A DNA stretch of 7,639 nt. Origin: an uncultured Prevotellaceae bacterium (GTDB lineage Bacteria > Bacteroidota > Bacteroidia > Bacteroidales > Bacteroidaceae). The stretch covers positions 1 to 7,639 of the forward strand of contig CAMKTM010000113.1 in NCBI GenBank assembly GCA_946415695.1, in the 5' to 3' direction. How positions within the stretch are numbered: position 1 is the stretch's first letter; each line of letters opens with the position of its first letter. Below are positions 4,203 through 7,639 of the stretch, piece after piece. The notes below the pieces were generated by a model. That model was not told where the DNA came from, did not search any database, and saw nothing but the letters and a program-made list of their open reading frames with translations. Both the position numbers and the translations under genes were made by a program.

Positions 4203-6476
4203 TTATGCTGGGTAGATAAGCTTGAAGTCGAGCTGTTTGCGGTAGAGGTCGGCGCGGCTGACCTGCACCTTGACGCTGTCGCCGAGGTTGTAGCAGTGGT
4301 GATAGCGGCGGCCTTTGAGGCAGAAGTTCTTCTCGTCGAAGTCGTAGTAGTCGCCCTCGAGGTCGCGCAAGGGCACCATGCCTTCGCATTTGTTCTCATC
4401 TATCTCGACGTAGAGTCCGAACTCCGTGACGCCAGAGATGGTGCCTTGGAAGGTCTCGCCGAGGTGGTCGTTCATGTACTCCACCTGTTTGTACTTGATG
4501 CTGGCGCGTTCAGCCGATGCTGCTGTCTGCTCCATGTCGCTGCAGTGCTCGCAGAGCTCTTCGTACTTGAGCTGGCTGACGTTGCGTCCGCCCTCGGCAT
4601 AGCGTGTCAGTAGGCGGTGCACCATGAGGTCGGGGTAGCGGCGTATGGGTGAGGTGAAGTGTGTGTAGTAGTCGAAGGCGAGGCCGTAGTGTCCGCAGTT
4701 GTAGGTGCTGTACTTGGCCTTCATCATGGCACGGAGTGTTATCATCTCGATGACGTTCTGTTCGCGTTTGCCTTTGACGTCTTCGAGGAGGCGGTTCAGG
4801 TTGCGGCTTATCTCGTTGCGGTTGCCCGTTGCCTTCAGCTTGTGTCCGAACTTCTTGACGAAGTCTGCGAGGTTCAAGAGCTTCTGCGGGTCTGGACTTT
4901 CGTGGATACGATAGGGCAGAACCTTCGCCTTCTGATTCTTGGGAACCTTGCCGATGCTCTCGGCCACCGTGCGGTTGGCCAGGAGCATGAACTCTTCGAT
5001 GAGTTTGTTGGCGTCCTTCGCCACCTTGAAATAGACGCCTGTGGGGTGTCCGTCCTTGTCGATGTTGAAGCGCACCTCGCAGCGGTCGAAGTCAACGGCA
5101 CCGGCGGCGAAGCGCTTCTGGCGCAGTATCTTTGCCAAACGGTTCAGGATGATGAGAGAGTTTTCCATTTCGGGGGCAAGGGGCAAGGGGCAGGGGGCAG
5201 GAGAATTGTTGGGGCAGGAGGTGTTCTCTTGCCCCTTGCTCCTTGCCCCTTGCTCCTTATAATCTTCCGGACTTGCCTCGCCTCGCTCCTCGAAAATCTT
5301 TTGCACCTCTTCGTATGAGAAGCGGCGGTCGCTGCGGGTGACGGTGTGGACGAGTTTCCAGTTCTTCACTTCGGCCTTCTCGTTCATGTGGAAGATGACG
5401 GAATAGGTCAGTTTGTCCTCGTCGGGCCGGAGCGAGCAGATATAGTTGCAGAGGCGTTCGGGCAGCATGGGCACTGTGCGGTCCACGAGATAAACGCTCG
5501 TGGCGCGCTTAAAGGCTTCCTTGTCGATGATGGAGCCTTCCTTGACGTAGTGGCTGACGTCGGCTATGTGGACGCCCACCTCATATAGTTTGCTATTTGA
5601 CGATTTCCCGTTTGACGGTTTGATTTCTCGGAAGCTGAGGGCGTCGTCGAAGTCTTTCGCATCGGCGGGGTCGATGGTGAAGGTGAGGACGTCGCGCATG
5701 TCGAGGCGGCGACTGATTTCTTCCTCGGTGATGCCCGGCGTGAGCTTCTCGGCGGCTTTCTCCACGAGTGCCGGATAGGTGTAGGGCAGTCCGTACTCGG
5801 CCAGGATGGCGTGCATCTCAGCATTGTTCTCGCCCGTCTTGCCCAGGATGTCAACCACTTTTCCGATGGGGTTCTTGGCTCTCTCGGGCCATTCCACGAT
5901 GCGCACCACGGCCTTGTCGCCCGTCTTGCCCTTCTTGAGGTGTTCCTTGGGGATGAAGATGTCGTTGGCCAAGGTGCGGTCCTCGGTGAGGAGGTAGGCA
6001 TAGCCCTTCTGCACCTGTAGGGTTCCCACGAAGGTCTTGTCGCTGCGCTTGAGGATTTCGGTGACGGCGGCCTCGCGGACGTGGTGTTTTCTGCGGGCAA
6101 GGAGCGTGACCTGCACCGTGTCGCCGTCCATGGCGTGCTGGCTGTTGCGCTCGGCCACCAGGATGGGCTCGCCGCCGTCAGCGGGCTCGAAGGTGTTCTT
6201 GCCGTTTGCCTTGCGGTGGAAGATGCCGGTCATCACTTGCTCCGGCATGTTGAGCGTGTAGCAGAAGCGCGGTTGCTCCTTGATGAAGTCGTCCATCAGG
6301 AGCCCTTCCAGCACGTCCATGAGCAGCATCTTGGCCCCGCTGGAGGTGAGGTGGAGCTGTTTGCACAGACTCTTCATCGGGAAGGTGATGGCTGGATTCT
6401 CCTGAAAGAAATCAATCACAGTACGTTCCAAATCGACTTTTCGCAGCCCGTGGCTGCCGGTTTTCTTCTTTCCCAT
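4203..6476 (-). CDS. rnr: Ribonuclease R (RNase II/R family 3'-5' exoribonuclease)
   Basis: The protein has 757 residues. RNase R degrades RNA processively from the 3' end, including structured RNA. Domains in order are: an N-terminal winged-helix region (about 15-75), cold-shock/OB segments (about 80-240), the RNB catalytic domain (about 250-640), and a C-terminal S1 domain (about 673-755, from GETFQGTISGVTEFGLYVEI). The catalytic motif DPADAKDFDDA has acidic residues D269, D275, D277 and D278, matching the four Asp of the family. TSPIRRYPDLMVHRLL (608-623) is the other signature. The start is the ATG at 6474-6476 (MGKKKTG), 18 nt from a -7 box; the frame stays open far upstream but that stretch is non-coding. 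Two inserts absent from typical relatives, at residues 286-296 and about 408-435, are low-complexity and come from repeat DNA. Both keep the frame and spare the catalytic motifs, so the enzyme is probably active. Confidence 0.95.
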   Translation of the reverse strand: MGKKKTGSHGLRKVDLERTVIDFFQENPAITFPMKSLCKQLHLTSSGAKMLLMDVLEGLLMDDFIKEQPRFCYTLNMPEQVMTGIFHRKANGKNTFEPADGGEPILVAERNSQHAMDGDTVQVTLLARRKHHVREAAVTEILKRSDKTFVGTLQVQKGYAYLLTEDRTLANDIFIPKEHLKKGKTGDKAVVRIVEWPERAKNPIGKVVDILGKTGENNAEMHAILAEYGLPYTYPALVEKAAEKLTPGITEEEISRRLDMRDVLTFTIDPADAKDFDDALSFREIKPSNGKSSNSKLYEVGVHIADVSHYVKEGSIIDKEAFKRATSVYLVDRTVPMLPERLCNYICSLRPDEDKLTYSVIFHMNEKAEVKNWKLVHTVTRSDRRFSYEEVQKIFEERGEASPEDYKEQGARSKGQENTSCPNNSPAPCPLPLAPEMENSLIILNRLAKILRQKRFAAGAVDFDRCEVRFNIDKDGHPTGVYFKVAKDANKLIEEFMLLANRTVAESIGKVPKNQKAKVLPYRIHESPDPQKLLNLADFVKKFGHKLKATGNRNEISRNLNRLLEDVKGKREQNVIEMITLRAMMKAKYSTYNCGHYGLAFDYYTHFTSPIRRYPDLMVHRLLTRYAEGGRNVSQLKYEELCEHCSDMEQTAASAERASIKYKQVEYMNDHLGETFQGTISGVTEFGLYVEIDENKCEGMVPLRDLEGDYYDFDEKNFCLKGRRYHHCYNLGDSVKVQVSRADLYRKQLDFKLIYPA
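5172..5257. repeat. G-rich inverted repeat inserted in frame within rnr
   Basis: The left arm 5172-5205 and the reverse complement of the right arm 5224-5257 match at 29 of 34 positions, and all five differences are G versus A. The spacer is 18 nt. Both arms are built from 7-nt units of the type GGGGCAA or GGAGCAA. The right arm, on the minus strand, matches 33 of 34 bases at 7596-7629 just after fabG. In RNase R the element encodes a Pro-, Gly- and Ser-containing insert (about residues 408-435) between YK and EMENSL, where homologues have a short linker. It looks like an intergenic repeat that landed in a tolerant loop. Confidence 0.85.
5589..5621. repeat. Short A-rich repeat-like insert in rnr (residues 286-296)
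   Basis: On the coding strand the 33 bases are made of near repeats with 7-8-nt spacing: TCAAACCG, TCAAACGG, GAAATCG, TCAAATAG and CAAACTA. They encode KPSNGKSSNSK, between ALSFREI and LYEVGVH. These two flanks are nearly contiguous in RNase R relatives as I recall them. The composition differs sharply from the GC-rich surroundings. Confidence 0.55.
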
Positions 6477-6493
6477 AACGCAAATGTTTTCTG

Positions 6494-6501
6494 CAAAGAT
6501 A
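6494..6501 (-). promoter_or_regulatory. Bacteroidota -7 box (TATCTTTG) for rnr
   Basis: On the minus strand TATCTTTGCAG lies with its 3' end 17 nt before the ATG at 6476, implying a very short leader of about a dozen bases. A T9 run lies just upstream. No TTTG -33 element is evident. Unlike the other three promoters here, this one has no heptad array behind it. Confidence 0.6.
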
Positions 6502-6611
6502 TAAAAAAAAAGTGATATGCGAGCCGTTGCGGGGCAGATTATTATAAAAAAACATGTGTTTTGTGAGTTATATAGGCTCGGGATGATGTTCAAGATGCCT
6601 TGCCTTGTTGC

Positions 6612-6678
6612 TTGCATGGTCGTGACCATGCAATTGCAAGTACATGACCATGCAATTGCAAGTACATGACCATGCAAT
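6612..6678. repeat. 22-nt tandem repeat with nested palindromes between rnr and fabG
   Basis: Units start at 6621, 6643 and 6665. The first two are full length and differ at one base; the third is partial (14 bases). Each full unit contains GACCATG followed by the perfect palindrome TGCAATTGCA. The left edge forms an inverted repeat: TTGCATGGTC (6612-6621), GT, GACCATGCAA (6624-6633). Repeated, symmetric sites upstream of two divergent genes could be operators, but no regulator is encoded in the window. Apart from this, the promoters and the heptad array, nothing else is seen in the intergenic stretch 6477-6863. Confidence 0.75.
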
Positions 6679-6781
6679 AAAAGGCCCCTGCAATGTCTGA
6701 TGACGCAAAGTGCTGTGCAGGCAAAAACCGAACGTCGGGAAATGAGCGACGACATGCCTTCCCAAAGGGTGGACTTCAATA

Positions 6782-6816
6782 ATTTTCATTTGTCGATTTT
6801 TAATTTCCAATTAAAT
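6782..6816. repeat. Degenerate 7-nt-period T-rich array upstream of the fabG promoter
   Basis: The heptads ATTTTCA, TTTGTCG, ATTTTTA, ATTTCCA and ATTAAAT run in phase and end four bases before the TACCTTTG box. The period is weaker than in the arrays at 474-563, but the position relative to the promoter is the same. Confidence 0.45.
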
Positions 6817-6820
6817 GTCG

Positions 6821-6828
6821 TACCTTTG
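6821..6828 (+). promoter_or_regulatory. Bacteroidota -7 box (TACCTTTG) for fabG
   Basis: TCG-TACCTTTG-CACCC fits TAnnTTTG and shares 16 exact bases with the minus-strand promoter at 458-473. The leader to the ATG at 6864 would be about 30 nt and A-rich. The nearest upstream TTTG (6789-6792) is 28 nt away, too far for a standard -33 element. Confidence 0.65.
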
Positions 6829-6863
6829 CACCCGCAAACTGCAAAGTAAGAAAAGAAAACAAT

Positions 6864-7595
6864 ATGAAATATGCTTTAGTAACAGGCGGTTCGCGCGGTC
6901 TTGGCCGTGCCGTCTGCCTTAAATTGGCAGCTCAGGGGTTGCCCGTTATCATCAATTATCAGAGCAATGCCGCAGCCGCCGAGGCCGTCAAGGCAGAGAT
7001 AGAAGCTGCCGGTGGCAAGGCGGAGCTGATGCCCTTCAACGTAGGCAAGGAAGAAGAGGTGGACCGTGCCTTCGAGGCTTGGACGGAGGCTCACCCCGAC
7101 GACTACATCGCCTACCTTGTGAACAACGCCGGCATCCGCAGAGACGGCATGATGTTCATGATGCCCACCGAGGACTGGCACGCCGTGATTCAGACCTCGC
7201 TCGACGGCTTCTACTACGTCACGCGCCGCTGCCTGCCCACAATGTTGCGCCGCAAGCACGGCGGACGCATCGTGAACATGACGTCCCTCTCCGGACTCAA
7301 AGGCTTGCCCGGACAGACGAACTACAGTGCTGCGAAGGCCGCCATCATCGGTGCCACCAAAGCGCTTGCTCTCGAAGCCGCCGCTCGCGACGTGACCGTC
7401 AATGCCGTCGCACCGGGCTTCATCGAGACCGACATGACGAAGGACCTCCCCGTCGATGAACTGAAGCAGCAGATACCGATGGGCCGCTTCGGTCGCCCCG
7501 AGGAAGTGGCAGACCTCGTTGCCTTCCTCCTCTCCGACGCAGCCTCATACATCACGGGCGAAGTCATATCCATCAACGGAGGACTGTACACATAA
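6864..7595 (+). CDS. fabG: 3-oxoacyl-ACP reductase, FabG-type short-chain dehydrogenase
   Basis: The protein has 243 residues, the usual length. FabG enzymes reduce 3-oxoacyl-ACP to 3-hydroxyacyl-ACP with NADPH in fatty-acid or polyketide chain elongation, in the cytoplasm. The Rossmann cofactor motif TGGSRGLG spans residues 7-14, NNAG 87-90, and the active site S141, Y154 and K158 (SLSGLKGLPGQTNYSAAK). The late motif PGFIETDM and the ending ITGEVISINGG are typical. The Asn of the usual N-S-Y-K tetrad appears as Ser in QTSLDGFYYV (S112). The stretch GIRRDGMMFMMPTEDW recalls ketoreductases of aryl-polyene-type clusters, so this may be a pathway-specific copy and not the primary fatty-acid enzyme; the missing downstream genes would decide. 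It has its own promoter, and a G-rich repeat begins directly after the stop. Confidence 0.9.
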   Translation: MKYALVTGGSRGLGRAVCLKLAAQGLPVIINYQSNAAAAEAVKAEIEAAGGKAELMPFNVGKEEEVDRAFEAWTEAHPDDYIAYLVNNAGIRRDGMMFMMPTEDWHAVIQTSLDGFYYVTRRCLPTMLRRKHGGRIVNMTSLSGLKGLPGQTNYSAAKAAIIGATKALALEAAARDVTVNAVAPGFIETDMTKDLPVDELKQQIPMGRFGRPEEVADLVAFLLSDAASYITGEVISINGGLYT

Positions 7596-7629
7596 AGGGG
7601 CAAGGGGCAAGGAGCAAGGGGCAAGAGAA
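7596..7629. repeat. G-rich 7-nt-period repeat immediately after fabG, matching the arm inside rnr
   Basis: The heptads GGGGCAA, GGGGCAA, GGAGCAA and GGGGCAA are followed by GAGAA. The 34 bases match the right arm of the rnr inverted repeat (minus-strand reading) at 33 positions. The repeat begins at the base after the TAA stop. If complete, an opposing arm should lie just beyond the right edge. Confidence 0.8.
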
Positions 7630-7639
7630 AAGCTTTGAG

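Noticed and set aside
4143..5318. Long plus-strand open frames opposite rnr (156 and 219 codons)
   Set aside because: They are antisense shadows of a GC-rich gene. Their products are Val/Leu/Ala-rich with no domain, and rnr accounts for the region.
6733..6751. CGTCG...CGACG hairpin upstream of fabG
   Set aside because: Only a 5-bp stem with a 9-nt loop, which is expected by chance, and the T-run on the minus strand is not adjacent.
6477..6779. Upstream extension of the rnr reading frame by 101 codons
   Set aside because: It runs through the -7 box and the 22-nt repeats and encodes low-complexity sequence unlike RNase R. The MGKKK start with a promoter just upstream is far more plausible.

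Overview
The window looks like a Bacteroidales chromosome, most likely Prevotella or a close relative. Three signs support this: extended -7 boxes of the Bacteroidota form TAnnTTTG (three have the variant TACCTTTGCACC or TATCTTTGCACC), a BspA-type leucine-rich-repeat surface protein with the usual Prevotella inserts, and a Bacteroidota-style PurF paralogue starting MGGFFG. Species cannot be fixed from the sequence.

Layout, left to right. (1) Positions 1-383, minus strand: N-terminal part of a PurF-like amidophosphoribosyltransferase whose glutaminase residues are missing. (2) Positions 384-929: a long non-coding stretch with three 7-nt-period repeat arrays, a promoter in each direction, and a candidate structured RNA of about 275 nt that ends in a stem plus T-run just before the next gene. 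(3) Positions 930-4125, plus strand: a probable two-gene operon. It encodes a secreted BspA-like protein (LRR blocks, cohesin-like domain, dockerin-like C-terminus) and a smaller secreted protein with a second copy of the cohesin-like domain. A strong hairpin terminator follows. (4) Positions 4203-6476, minus strand: complete ribonuclease R carrying two low-complexity in-frame inserts built from repeat DNA. (5) Positions 6477-6863: divergent promoter region with a 22-nt tandem repeat and another 7-nt-period array. (6) Positions 6864-7595, plus strand: a FabG-type ketoreductase, followed at once by a G-rich repeat nearly identical to one arm of the inverted repeat inside the RNase R gene.

Functionally, RNase R, FabG and the PurF paralogue are housekeeping-like, and the central pair forms a cell-surface module. 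The most unusual signal is the recurring 7-nt-period repeat DNA. It abuts three of the four recognised promoters, lies in one 5' leader, flanks fabG on both sides, and has entered the RNase R reading frame without breaking it. The second point of interest is the structured RNA/terminator upstream of the surface operon, which could be a stand-alone small RNA or an attenuating leader.
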